Of a stretch of DNA of 64,000 nt, positions 1 to 7,631 are shown piece after piece. Source of the DNA: Levilactobacillus lanxiensis (GTDB lineage: Bacteria; Bacillota; Bacilli; Lactobacillales; Lactobacillaceae); NCBI RefSeq assembly GCF_016861655.1, contig NZ_BOLN01000005.1, positions 1 to 64,000 on the forward strand. Direction: 5' to 3'. The translations under genes were made by a program, and so were the position numbers. The notes under the pieces were generated by a model. The model was not told the DNA's origin. It saw only the letters and a program-made list of their open reading frames with translations, and did no database searches. The stretch's first letter is position 1. Each line of letters starts with the position of its first letter.

Positions 1-6
1 TACCAA

Positions 7-50
7 AAAGCTGGTTGAGGAAAATCCGAAGATTTTCCTCAACCAGCTTT
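7..50. terminator. Long hairpin, probable bidirectional terminator
   Basis: A perfect 20-bp stem (7-26 with 31-50) encloses the four-base loop CGAA and carries A/T-rich ends on both sides. It lies downstream of the minus-strand hydrolase at 319-1320 and of the 90-bp repeat, and would end that transcript or one entering from the left. Confidence 0.7.
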
Positions 51-94
51 CATTTTGGAGACTTATGTCACAGCCCCTTTTAGATTACGGCCAT

Positions 95-184
95 AACTTG
101 AAATTTTCTGATGATTGAAAGAATCAAGATGTGCTGAGCATAAACGATTTCTTTATTTGAATAAGTATTCCTCCAAATAAATAT
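95..184 (-). repeat. 90-bp direct repeat, copy 1
   Basis: This stretch is nearly identical (about 4 differences in 90) to 2650-2739. Both copies lie behind a minus-strand alpha/beta hydrolase gene and just before a strong hairpin. Read on the minus strand both keep one similar frame with the residues EIVYAQHILILSIIR followed soon by a stop, so they may be tails of a lost gene. The rest of 185-318 shows no gene; a well-placed ribosome binding site there opens only a seven-codon frame (minus strand, start near 211). Confidence 0.75.
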
Positions 185-318
185 CGTAATTAAACATCAA
201 GTACATTTTTCATTCTATAACTCCTATATTTCACTATGACAGCGGTTTAACCCTTAACTCAGATATGCTAGCCTCAGACAATCCAATCGAAGAACTTTTT
301 CGTTAACTTCAGATTTGG

Positions 319-1320
319 TTAGTTTAAATATTGTGTAAAGAAGGTAGCTAATTTTGTGAACGGAATCAAGTTGTGGTTCACGCCACCATCGTACAGATCC
401 GTATGAACGGCTCCTGGAATTGTCAGGAATTCTTTATTCTCAGTATATTTAGAATTCGTCGTCATCTTCTTGAACTCATCTTTACTGAAGTAATAAGAGT
501 GCGCTTGGTCCCCATGAACCATCAAAACAGCGCTCCGAATTTCATTAGAATACTGACAAATCGGTTGGTTAATGAAGGACATCGTGCCAATTGTATTCCA
601 ACCATCATTTGAGTTAACTGAGCGAGCGTGATAGCCCCGGCTGGTCTTGTAATAAGCGTGATAATCTTTAACAAATTGTGGCGCATCGTCTGGTAATGGA
701 TCAACGACACCGCCAGCCCGTTGGTAACGACCACTTTGATAATCGGCAGTCCGTTGTTGATTGAGTGTAGCCTTCAGCTCATGACGCGCAACTTCACTAT
801 CATCATTGTCGAAGTAACCGTTAGGATTGACCCGACTCATGTTATACATGGTCATGGTTGCAGTAGCCTTGACTCGAGTATCTAAAGCAGCAGCATTGAG
901 TGCCATCCCACCCATACCACAGATACCAATCATCCCAATCTTTTCAGGATCAGCATTGGGCTGAATGGACAGAAAGTCAATGGCAGCTTGAAAGTCTTCG
1001 GTGTTAATGTCAGGCGAAGCCATGAACCGAGGTTGACCAGAACTTTCTCCGGTAAATGAAGGGTCAAACGCAATTGTTAAGAACCCCTTTTCGGCCATCG
1101 TTTGGGCATAAATACCAGAAGACTGCTCTTTTACGGCTCCAAACGGTCCGCTAATAGCGATGGCAGCCAGTTTACCAGTAACGTTTTTAGGGGTATACAT
1201 ATCGGCGGCTAAAGTGATTCCGTAACGGTTATGGAAAGTGACCTTCTGATGATCAACTAAATCACTCTTTGGAAATGTCTTATCCCATTCTTTGGTAAGC
1301 GTTAATTTTTCGTTTTGCAT
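319..1320 (-). CDS. Alpha/beta hydrolase with Cys at the nucleophile position (dienelactone-hydrolase/YcjY-like)
   Basis: This 333-residue protein has the alpha/beta hydrolase layout: a strand-rich N-terminus with an oxyanion region near residue 58 (SGPFGAVKEQ), a nucleophile elbow near residue 133 reading GICGMGG, and a late Asp/His pair (VHGD near residue 270, GAVHTD near residue 305). The elbow holds Cys where serine hydrolases have Ser, as in dienelactone hydrolases. No signal peptide is visible, so it is probably cytosolic. The ATG is preceded by AAAGGAG. It lies 18 bp behind the 73-residue gene at 1339-1560, in an operon divergent from a LysR regulator. The substrate cannot be told from sequence. 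Confidence 0.85.
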   Translation of the reverse strand: MQNEKLTLTKEWDKTFPKSDLVDHQKVTFHNRYGITLAADMYTPKNVTGKLAAIAISGPFGAVKEQSSGIYAQTMAEKGFLTIAFDPSFTGESSGQPRFMASPDINTEDFQAAIDFLSIQPNADPEKIGMIGICGMGGMALNAAALDTRVKATATMTMYNMSRVNPNGYFDNDDSEVARHELKATLNQQRTADYQSGRYQRAGGVVDPLPDDAPQFVKDYHAYYKTSRGYHARSVNSNDGWNTIGTMSFINQPICQYSNEIRSAVLMVHGDQAHSYYFSKDEFKKMTTNSKYTENKEFLTIPGAVHTDLYDGGVNHNLIPFTKLATFFTQYLN

Positions 1321-1338
1321 GTGTTTATCTCCTTTTGA

Positions 1339-1560
1339 TTAATGAAATTTGTTAGCAAGAAAATCTAAGCAATCGATTTGAAATTCCGTTTGGCGCAAGG
1401 TTTGTAGTAATTGTTGACGCTGACACTGAATAATTTGCTGCGAGCAAGTATAATCACCACGGGTAAAGCTAGCTAAGAATTTTTGGCTATCTGCTTGATT
1501 GAAGCCCGCATCCGCGAGATTCTGTTCGAGCAGTCCAAGTTTATTGTTTGCGTTAGTCAT
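1339..1560 (-). CDS. Small helical protein of unknown function (73 aa)
   Basis: A 73-residue, Gln-rich, mostly helical protein with two Cys in its middle (TCSQQIIQC) and a third near the end. Its C-terminal heptad-like stretch (QIDCLDFLANKF) resembles the dimerising tail of MerR-type regulators, but there is no DNA-binding helix-turn-helix. A good ribosome binding site (GGGAAGGAC) precedes the ATG. It is the first gene of the hydrolase operon, so the two proteins probably act together or share regulation. I do not recognise a named family. Confidence 0.7.
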   Translation of the reverse strand: MTNANNKLGLLEQNLADAGFNQADSQKFLASFTRGDYTCSQQIIQCQRQQLLQTLRQTEFQIDCLDFLANKFH

Positions 1561-1590
1561 GCATTGTCCTTCCCTTACTGTGATTACAGT

Positions 1591-1618
1591 TTACCTGCTG
1601 CATTCAATTATGTATAAT
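1591..1618 (+). promoter_or_regulatory. Probable promoter of the lysR gene
   Basis: TTACCT (1591-1596) and an extended TG-TATAAT (-10 at 1613-1618) are 16 bp apart and drive towards the LysR gene. The leader it would produce contains the palindrome at 1632-1662. Confidence 0.5.
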
Positions 1619-1631
1619 ACTTTGTAACGAT

Positions 1632-1662
1632 AACTAGTTATTCTATTTCAGAATAACTAGTT
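1632..1662. promoter_or_regulatory. Palindromic operator between divergent hydrolase operon and lysR
   Basis: A perfect 13-bp inverted repeat, AACTAGTTATTCT (1632-1644) and its complement (1650-1662), is separated by 5 bp. It sits in the divergent intergenic region next to a LysR-type regulator, the place and form expected of a LysR-family box. That LysR binds here is inferred. Confidence 0.65.
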
Positions 1663-1683
1663 CACTTAGAAGAAGGGACAGTT

Positions 1684-2562
1684 ATGGAAATTCGCGTACT
1701 AAGATATTTTGTTGAAGCGGCAAGGCAGGCTAGTATTACACGAGCTGCTGAAGCGTTGCATGTATCGCAACCGACTTTGTCTAAGCAATTGAAGGGTTTA
1801 GAAGATGAGATTGGTAAGCAATTATTCCAGCGTGATAACTATGGTATTAAATTGACGACTGCCGGAACATTAATGCGAAAACGGGCTGAAGATATTTTGG
1901 CGATGGTGGACAAAACTAGCGCAGAATTTTCTGCTATGACGACACTTACGGGAGGAGATCTCTATATTGGTTGTGCCGAATCACAATCGATTCAGTACTT
2001 GGCAACATCCGTTAGCACTTTTCGTCAGCGCTACCCAGATTTGCACTTTCATTTAGTAAGTGGGGATACCGAGCTGGTTACCGATAAACTTGATCAGGGA
2101 TTGGTTGATTTAGCAATTATTGTTGAACCACCGCGTCTAGATCATTACACTTACTTAGAGATACCTGGTGCAGATACTTGGGGCGTTGTGATGCGGCAAG
2201 AAGACCCGCTATCCCAAAAAGAAGTCATTACACCAACTGATTTGAAACATCAAGCAATCATCTGTTCTGAACAAGCGATTAAAAATGATATCCCACGCTG
2301 GGCGGGTGATGAAGTTTCTAATTTAAATTTGATTGGGACGACCAACTTGGTATTTAATGGGTCTGTCTTCGTTCGAAACGGGCTGGGAAAACTGTTGTCG
2401 TTCAAGGGCCTTTGTGACACCAGCGCGACTAGTGGCTTGACGTTTCGGCCACTAAGCCCCCAATTAAAGACGAAGATGTATATTATTTGGAAAAAGTACC
2501 AAGTCTTTTCGCCAATAGCTGAGCGCTTCGTGGAACAGTTACAGGTGGATTTTGCCAATTAA
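1684..2562 (+). CDS. LysR family transcriptional regulator
   Basis: A 292-residue protein of normal family length. Residues 1-60 form the LysR winged helix-turn-helix (RYFVEAARQASITRAAEAL, then QPTLSKQLKGLE) and residues about 90-290 form the substrate-binding domain that senses a small effector. AAGAAGGGA precedes the ATG. The gene is divergent from the hydrolase operon at 319-1560 and separated from it by a strong palindrome, so it most likely controls that operon and itself. The effector is unknown; by analogy it may be a substrate or product of the hydrolase. Confidence 0.9.
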   Translation: MEIRVLRYFVEAARQASITRAAEALHVSQPTLSKQLKGLEDEIGKQLFQRDNYGIKLTTAGTLMRKRAEDILAMVDKTSAEFSAMTTLTGGDLYIGCAESQSIQYLATSVSTFRQRYPDLHFHLVSGDTELVTDKLDQGLVDLAIIVEPPRLDHYTYLEIPGADTWGVVMRQEDPLSQKEVITPTDLKHQAIICSEQAIKNDIPRWAGDEVSNLNLIGTTNLVFNGSVFVRNGLGKLLSFKGLCDTSATSGLTFRPLSPQLKTKMYIIWKKYQVFSPIAERFVEQLQVDFAN

Positions 2563-2588
2563 ATCAACAAAAAATACGCCAAAACTCA

Positions 2589-2636
2589 AAAATCCCATCT
2601 AGTTTCTAACCATAGTTAGAAGCTAGATGGGATTTT
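2589..2636. terminator. Bidirectional terminator between convergent lysR and hydrolase
   Basis: A 22-bp stem (2589-2610 with 2615-2636, one G-T pair) around CATA has A-run and T-run flanks on both sides. It serves the LysR gene on plus and the hydrolase at 2747-3883 on minus. Confidence 0.8.
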
Positions 2637-2649
2637 AGGTCACGAACAC

Positions 2650-2739
2650 AACTTGAAATCTTCTGATGATTGAAAGAATCAAGATGTGCTGAGCATAAAC
2701 GATTTCATTATTTGAATAAGTATTCTACCAAATAAATAT
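2650..2739 (-). repeat. 90-bp direct repeat, copy 2
   Basis: Near-identical to 95-184, in the same orientation and the same position relative to a hydrolase 3' end and a hairpin. In this copy the shared minus-strand frame is interrupted by a TAG early on, as expected of a decaying gene tail. Confidence 0.75.
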
Positions 2740-2746
2740 ATTCGTT

Positions 2747-3883
2747 TTAACGGTTTAACATTCGCTTTCCCATCCAATCAGCCGCTAAAGCACTGGCTGT
2801 ATCATTTTGGTCATTGACACAGTGCGTATTTCCAGGGAATTCAGCATAATATTTATCTGTTGACGAGCACAGATTATAGATACGTTTAGCCCCTTCCACA
2901 CCCAAGATTGGATCCTCGTGGGAATGAATAATCAGCAGTGGTACCGTGATTTTATGCAGGTCATCTGTGATATCTTGGGCTGATGACATTTTTGAACACG
3001 TCTCTAAGTCATCGACATTGAATTTCCGCAGAAAACCACTGAGGTAGAAGTTTTCTTGCCCGGCCCAAGGATGTTTCGTCAGCGTATCCGTCTTGTCTGT
3101 CCCACCGCGGGAAATGACACCACAAATGTCATCATTCAAGGCACAGGCCGCTTGCGTTGCTAAGAAACCACCGTAACTAATCCCGTGAAGGGCAACCTTA
3201 TCCCCAACCCGATCATCGGCACGAACAAAATCAATGACATTTTTAACAGCGCTTACATAGTTGTCAACGCCTAAATACATTTGTTTAAAGTACAACGAAG
3301 TCCCTTGCCCTGGTCCATCGAAAATAATGAACGGAATGCCTCTGTCATAAAAGTAATGGGCAATGAAATAGTTCTCTTCCTTGAAACCCGTGGCACCTGG
3401 AATGAAGACTAAGACCGGCGTATCTGGCTTACAGTTGTCAGGAATACCGTAATAACCTTCCATTGTTTTATCTTCGAATGGGATATTAATCACGGAAACG
3501 TTGTCCGGTCCCAGACGCAAATAATTTTGAAATGACGAAACTAATTTTTTGTAGACAGTGAGTTTTTCATCCGTAATACCAGGCAACCCGTAATCGGCAA
3601 CCCGATAGCAGGCACTGGCACGCAGATAGAAATTTGCAGCAGTGACTAAATTATCTTCACTTTCCATTTGCTTAGCATACTTAAGACGACGGTCACCAAT
3701 TTCAGTGGCGACATCGACAAAGTCTTCTCGCTGACTCTCGGGTGTCAATTCATAGGTCGTCCCAACACAGGTGCAGTCGCACTCGGTTCGCTTCGTTAAT
3801 TCCAAAAAGTCTTCAATGTCCATCTTGGAACTGATCATGCGCCCTGGGTTCTGAGCGGCTGGTCGTACTCTAATTGTCGTCAT
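2747..3883 (-). CDS. Alpha/beta hydrolase, FrsA/pseudooxynicotine-hydrolase-like
   Basis: The 378-residue protein has an N-terminal helical cap (about 1-120), which contains a Cys cluster (ECDCTC, near residue 34), followed by an alpha/beta hydrolase core. The nucleophile Ser lies in GISYGG (near residue 236), the acid near HSHEDP (about residue 324), and the catalytic His in GNTHCV (near residue 355). This build is known from esterases and C-C bond hydrolases with a helical N-domain; the substrate cannot be read. GAGG lies 9-12 bases before the ATG. It is divergent from the TetR regulator at 4021, with a promoter overlapped by a TetR-type palindrome. Confidence 0.85.
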   Translation of the reverse strand: MTTIRVRPAAQNPGRMISSKMDIEDFLELTKRTECDCTCVGTTYELTPESQREDFVDVATEIGDRRLKYAKQMESEDNLVTAANFYLRASACYRVADYGLPGITDEKLTVYKKLVSSFQNYLRLGPDNVSVINIPFEDKTMEGYYGIPDNCKPDTPVLVFIPGATGFKEENYFIAHYFYDRGIPFIIFDGPGQGTSLYFKQMYLGVDNYVSAVKNVIDFVRADDRVGDKVALHGISYGGFLATQAACALNDDICGVISRGGTDKTDTLTKHPWAGQENFYLSGFLRKFNVDDLETCSKMSSAQDITDDLHKITVPLLIIHSHEDPILGVEGAKRIYNLCSSTDKYYAEFPGNTHCVNDQNDTASALAADWMGKRMLNR

Positions 3884-3910
3884 AATCTTTAACCTCGCTT
3901 TTATTTTTTA

Positions 3911-3959
3911 GTACGCCGTACGGTATCTTTATAGTACACTGTACTATAAAAGCTGTCAA
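3911..3959 (-). promoter_or_regulatory. Hydrolase promoter with two GTAC-N3-GTAC operators
   Basis: On the minus strand TTGACA (3954-3959) and TACTAT (3931-3936) are exactly 17 bp apart. A perfect palindrome with a central C covers 3928-3950, overlapping the spacer and the -10. A second, related palindrome lies at 3911-3921. Both contain GTAC-N3-GTAC and start 23 bp apart. The arrangement predicts tight repression by the adjacent TetR protein. Confidence 0.75.
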
Positions 3960-4020
3960 GGGGACTTTGGGTGTTTAACCCTCTAATTATTTGGTAAACT
4001 AGGCTTATGGAGATGATTCT

Positions 4021-4656
4021 TTGAAGAAAACGAAAGATAATATCAGTAGAACCGCTTCTGAATTATTTAATGAAAAAGGCTATAACAATGTTACCTTACG
4101 AGAAATTGCGACCGCAGCGGGAACGACCATTGGTAACCTAACCTACTATTTCCCCCAGAAAGATGATTTGTTGGCTTCGCTTCAAGAACAAGCAGAAAGC
4201 CATTTTTTATCTGAAATTGATTTGACTGCCGAACCCCAAAAAGTTTTGACCTTATTACTGCAATCATTTTTTGAGGCCAAACAGAACGAAACTGACAATC
4301 CTTATTACTATGAAAATATTTCAGCCTTTTATCAAGACTCAGAAAAAGCACGCGCGAACATTGATCGGTTTAGAGAACACGTACTTGCAAAATACAGTCA
4401 AATATTTGACTACTTAAAAGCTAACGGCGTTTTGAATTCTGAATACACGGCTAAATCCTACCAAAATTTAGCCTACCTATGCGTCCTAGCGCCCACTTTC
4501 TGGGTCTCAAAAGCCGCGCCATTTTACGCGACGACTTTCCCCAAAGTTACCCTCACGGAATCGGCCTACGAACTGCTTAAGCCTTACATCACTCACGACT
4601 ATCTGGATACGTATAACCAGATATACGAGCAATTACTTCAAGAAAATGCTAAATAA
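4021..4656 (+). CDS. TetR/AcrR family transcriptional regulator
   Basis: A 211-residue regulator. Residues 1-50 form the TetR helix-turn-helix (TLREIATAAGTTIGNLTYYF); the rest is the helical ligand-binding and dimer domain. The start is TTG, preceded by ATGGAGATG; the nearby ATG at 4007 is closed by a stop after five codons, so TTG is the only sensible start. It faces the hydrolase at 2747-3883 across two palindromes and is probably its repressor. Base composition is AT-rich like the rest of 1-4700. Confidence 0.9.
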   Translation: MKKTKDNISRTASELFNEKGYNNVTLREIATAAGTTIGNLTYYFPQKDDLLASLQEQAESHFLSEIDLTAEPQKVLTLLLQSFFEAKQNETDNPYYYENISAFYQDSEKARANIDRFREHVLAKYSQIFDYLKANGVLNSEYTAKSYQNLAYLCVLAPTFWVSKAAPFYATTFPKVTLTESAYELLKPYITHDYLDTYNQIYEQLLQENAK

Positions 4657-4704
4657 GCGTTTGTCGGTCAATAAGGGGCTGTAAGCTAATTAGCTCTTTG
4701 GCAA

Positions 4705-4750
4705 AAAAATAAGGCACGCAAACCAATTTTGGTTTGCGTACCTTATTTTT
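4705..4750. terminator. Bidirectional terminator between tetR and gtrA-like gene
   Basis: A stem of 21 bp (4705-4725 with 4730-4750, one mismatch) is flanked by A and T runs. It closes the tetR transcript and the minus-strand GtrA transcript. Confidence 0.85.
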
Positions 4751-4751
4751 G

Positions 4752-5186
4752 CTAATCATCCACTGAAGACGCTTTGTTCTTCTTAAACACGAACCATTTA
4801 CTAAAGAAGTAATTTGCCAGCACAACCACCACTTGATCAACCAGCTTCGTCAGCATTTCATTTTGCTGTAACAGCGAAACCCCTAACCACATGATGGCCA
4901 TGTCCATAATCAGTGTTGCCCCTCTGGCCAGGAAAAACGAGACGACCTCGTTGACCAAAGCCTTGAACGTCGTGAAGTGGGAATGGAAGACCCACACCCG
5001 ATTGGTCAGGTAGGCAAATAGCACGGATAGGAACCAGGCCCAGACGTTGCCGACCTGGTAGTTCCAGCCCCACAGGGTTGCCGTGACGTAGAAAACGACC
5101 AAGTTGACCAGCGTCGTTAGGCCCCCGAAAATCAGGTACGCCAAGATATCCTGATATTTAGTATAGAGTTGTAATAGTCGTTTCAC
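4752..5186 (-). CDS. GtrA-like membrane protein
   Basis: A 144-residue protein with four predicted membrane helices (about 14-35, 45-65, 80-102, 112-132) and the GtrA features GGLTTLVNL near the N-terminus, NRVWVF after helix 2 and ANYFFSKWFVF after helix 4. GtrA proteins are thought to move or present lipid-linked sugars for cell-surface glycosylation. The start is GTG with GGAGG placed 10 bases upstream. No glycosyltransferase gene is adjacent, so the partner is unknown. 5187-5429 holds no gene. Confidence 0.85.
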   Translation of the reverse strand: MKRLLQLYTKYQDILAYLIFGGLTTLVNLVVFYVTATLWGWNYQVGNVWAWFLSVLFAYLTNRVWVFHSHFTTFKALVNEVVSFFLARGATLIMDMAIMWLGVSLLQQNEMLTKLVDQVVVVLANYFFSKWFVFKKNKASSVDD

Positions 5187-5429
5187 GTTGTTCGTCCTCC
5201 CTGAATTCTGCTCATCTTATCTTCTCCCGTTATAGTCGAAATCGGTTACCGGCGCAAGCACCCACCCCGATTTCATAGAAAAAGTTAAGGGTTGGGCCGG
5301 TGACCTGATTTTTCGCTAGTGACGGGAGCAGTATGTTAGTTGGTTTGTGTGATGTGGTGGGAGTGGTGGTCAGGTTTGTTACTATAAGTTAAAGTAATTA
5401 GTTTATTGTCCTCACCATAATGGCATTTA

Positions 5430-5463
5430 AAAACACCGTCCTGGCTTTAACCAAAACGGTGCT
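5430..5463 (-). terminator. Terminator of folT
   Basis: On the minus strand CACCGT pairs with ACGGTG around a small inner stem and is followed by five T, just after the folT stop codon. Confidence 0.75.
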
Positions 5464-5470
5464 CAGATCA

Positions 5471-6013
5471 CTATCGATTTAAACGTTCCTGAATCGTTTG
5501 AATCACGCGACTCTGCAACAACAGGTAAACTAACACAATTTGAATTGGCGTCACGATCAGTTGCTTAACCAGCCGAACTGGCAGTAAGCCCCAGAATGGT
5601 GTGTGGTACATGATCGTTACCCACAAGGTGTTCAACAAAGCGTTGACCAACAAGGAGATAATTACCGAGGCTAGAATCACCCGGGTCCATGTCACCGGTT
5701 TCTGGTAGAGAAAGACCGCGTAGATCAGCGACCCTAGGATTGCTGACACGGTAAAGCCAATAAAGAACGGCCCACCCGTCATTAGGGTCCCCACCACGTC
5801 GACGACAGCTGCCGTCATCATCCCCCACCAGGGACCAAACCATTTGGCCAACAACGCCACGATCAGAAATGTAAAACTGACCTTGATAAAACTGTTGCCG
5901 ACCGAGAACCGACTGATTACTAATTGTAAAGCCATCAGTAGTCCCATCGTTACCAAACTCAAAGTGTCCAGCTTTGGCAGCTGGGTTTTTGCCATCGTCT
6001 TCAATTCAGACAT
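5471..6013 (-). CDS. folT: Folate-specific ECF transporter S component
   Basis: A 180-residue integral membrane protein with about six hydrophobic segments, typical of the substrate-binding S subunit of energy-coupling factor transporters, which uses a shared EcfA/A'/T module encoded elsewhere. The N-terminal ISRFSVGNSFIKVSF and the central MTGGPFFIGFT fit the FolT family. The specificity assignment is supported by a tetrahydrofolate riboswitch directly upstream. The start ATG follows TTAGGAG, which lies at the 3' end of the riboswitch, so ligand binding could hide the ribosome binding site. Confidence 0.9.
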   Translation of the reverse strand: MSELKTMAKTQLPKLDTLSLVTMGLLMALQLVISRFSVGNSFIKVSFTFLIVALLAKWFGPWWGMMTAAVVDVVGTLMTGGPFFIGFTVSAILGSLIYAVFLYQKPVTWTRVILASVIISLLVNALLNTLWVTIMYHTPFWGLLPVRLVKQLIVTPIQIVLVYLLLQSRVIQTIQERLNR

Positions 6014-6020
6014 CTCCTAA

Positions 6021-6132
6021 GGGAGTTGCCACATTGCTGCGGTCAATGCGGAAATAAGATCGCGGGACACATTCCCTTCGTCCGGTGTTCACATTGCGTT
6101 CCACCAGCACTTGACGCCTTACTTCCTACTCC
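6021..6132 (-). ncRNA. Tetrahydrofolate (THF) riboswitch upstream of folT
   Basis: Read on the minus strand the leader begins GGAGTAGG, continues with GGCGTCAAGTG, GTGGAACG, ACGAAGGGAATG and CCGCG, and closes with AACTCC, which pairs with the opening GGAG. This order of conserved blocks and the closing P1 stem match the known THF riboswitch class found before folT and folE in Firmicutes. The folT Shine-Dalgarno lies just after the 3' side of P1, which suggests translational control. Confidence 0.85.
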
Positions 6133-6185
6133 GTAAATTTAATTACAGGAGATAGCATACCATATTCATTGCCGACTTGCACGAC

Positions 6186-7052
6186 TTATGCGCGATCAAA
6201 ATCCTTAATCCAGGCTAAGGCCAAGGCCTTCTCCCCTAAGTGCGCGCCAATCACGGGACCGAAGTAAGATTGCTCAACCGGAATTTCCGGATACTGCGTA
6301 GCAATCTTGGTGGCCCAGGTCTGACCGCCCTCGGGATCGTTGGCGTTAATTACCAAGGCCCGTAATGGGTAATCCACCTGTGCTTGCGCCTCAACGAAGA
6401 GGTCCTCGACCCGGGCCAACGCCTTTTTACGGGACCGGACCTTTTCAAAGGCCACGATTTCGTGAGTCTCATCGTCAAACGTCAGTAATGGCTTGATCCG
6501 TAAGACGCTGCCAATGAAGCCGGACGCGTTAGATAACCGCCCGCCCCGCACCAAGTTCTGCAGGTCATCGACCACGAAGTATTCACCAATCGTGGACCGC
6601 AAGTCGTCTAAGCGTGCGATGATGGCTTCGGGGGTGCTTCCCTCAGTAGCCATCCGGGAGGCCTCAATGGCCAAATAACCCATCAATTTAACGGTGATTT
6701 GGGAGTCGTACGGAATCACCCGGATATTTTCAATCGTGGGGGCAATATTTTTCAATTGGTTCACAAATCCAGAAATGGTGCTGGCCAGATGAATACTGAT
6801 GACGGCGTCGTAGCCCTCATCGGCTAATTGGTTATATAAATTGATCATTTCACCCAGCGGTGGTTGTGACGTGCTGGGGAATGATTTGGAATTGCGTAAT
6901 TTCTCGTAGAATTCACTGGTGGAGATATCAACATCTTCATCGTAGGAGCGACCATCCATGATCACCGGAATCGGGACAACGTGAATGTGATACCGCTCAA
7001 CTTCTTCTGCGGACAAATAGCTGGTACTATCGGTGACCACAGCAATCTTCAT
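6186..7052 (-). CDS. DegV family fatty-acid-binding protein
   Basis: A 288-residue DegV-fold protein: N-terminal DSTSYL (residues 8-13), fatty-acid carboxylate-binding SFPSTSQP near residue 58, SIHLASTISGF near residue 85 and LRIKPLLTF near residue 185. In Gram-positive bacteria this family (FakB) carries a bound fatty acid and presents it to the kinase FakA for phospholipid synthesis. No FakA gene is adjacent. AGGTG precedes the ATG. Which fatty acid it binds cannot be told. Confidence 0.9.
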   Translation of the reverse strand: MKIAVVTDSTSYLSAEEVERYHIHVVPIPVIMDGRSYDEDVDISTSEFYEKLRNSKSFPSTSQPPLGEMINLYNQLADEGYDAVISIHLASTISGFVNQLKNIAPTIENIRVIPYDSQITVKLMGYLAIEASRMATEGSTPEAIIARLDDLRSTIGEYFVVDDLQNLVRGGRLSNASGFIGSVLRIKPLLTFDDETHEIVAFEKVRSRKKALARVEDLFVEAQAQVDYPLRALVINANDPEGGQTWATKIATQYPEIPVEQSYFGPVIGAHLGEKALALAWIKDFDRA

Positions 7053-7195
7053 CTTTACACCTACTTTATCTTTTCATTCGTTTACCTAGAATAACATTTT
7101 TCCGGAACGATGGAAACCAACGATTCTAAAAAGCCCCACCAACGGGCATTCTTAAAATTCCCTTAACCCCCTGTTCGTCACGGGCGATACCATTT

Positions 7196-7246
7196 AAAAA
7201 GGCCGGTGCATCCCCCACGAAAATGAGATGTAGCCGTCCTTTTTTT
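7196..7246 (-). terminator. Terminator of the antitoxin gene
   Basis: GGCCGGTGCATC (7201-7212) pairs imperfectly with 7227-7239; on the minus strand the stem is followed by five T. It lies about 90 bp behind the antitoxin stop. Confidence 0.65.
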
Positions 7247-7333
7247 GACCCTTACGACATTTTGCTTGATATAGAGCTATTTCAAAAAAGCTTAACGCCA
7301 TGAGCTTTCTGACTTTATTTATCGTCCGGCAAG

Positions 7334-7564
7334 CTAATCCTGACCACGCTTTGACTGCTCCAACGAGGTCTGTAACCATTCACGATTAGCTGTATTATCT
7401 AAGATGTACCGGTTCTCAATCATATTGTTATATTCTTCCTCTGAAATCAGCACAGCATTTTGCTGATTCTTACGCGTGATGGTAATCGGTTCAAAGTCAT
7501 CTGTGGCTTTAGCCATATATTTCTTCAGGTCTTTACGAAAATCCGCGTACGTGGTAGCTTGCAT
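7334..7564 (-). CDS. Orphan YefM/Phd family antitoxin
   Basis: The 76-residue protein starts MQATTYADFRKDLKKYM and continues ITRKNQQNAVLISEEEYN, the hallmark of YefM/Phd antitoxins, which bind DNA with the N-terminal half and wrap a toxin with the C-terminal tail. The ATG at 7564 is chosen because GAAAGGAGCG sits 6-8 bases upstream; an in-frame ATG 36 bases earlier has no such site. The downstream 130 bp before the terminator contains no recognisable YoeB/RelE toxin, so the antitoxin is an orphan or a solitary autoregulator. Confidence 0.8.
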   Translation of the reverse strand: MQATTYADFRKDLKKYMAKATDDFEPITITRKNQQNAVLISEEEYNNMIENRYILDNTANREWLQTSLEQSKRGQD

Positions 7565-7631
7565 GCCTATCGCTCCTTTCATGCAAATGAGCTTTGTCAA
7601 AAACGTGCAGCTGACCGACCCAAAGATTCAT

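Noticed and set aside
6021..6132. Structured leader of folT as a new RNA
   Set aside because: Its conserved blocks and position match the known tetrahydrofolate riboswitch.
7194..7379. 61-codon frame as the toxin partner of the antitoxin
   Set aside because: It overlaps the antitoxin end, runs into the terminator and shows no RelE/YoeB or Doc motif.
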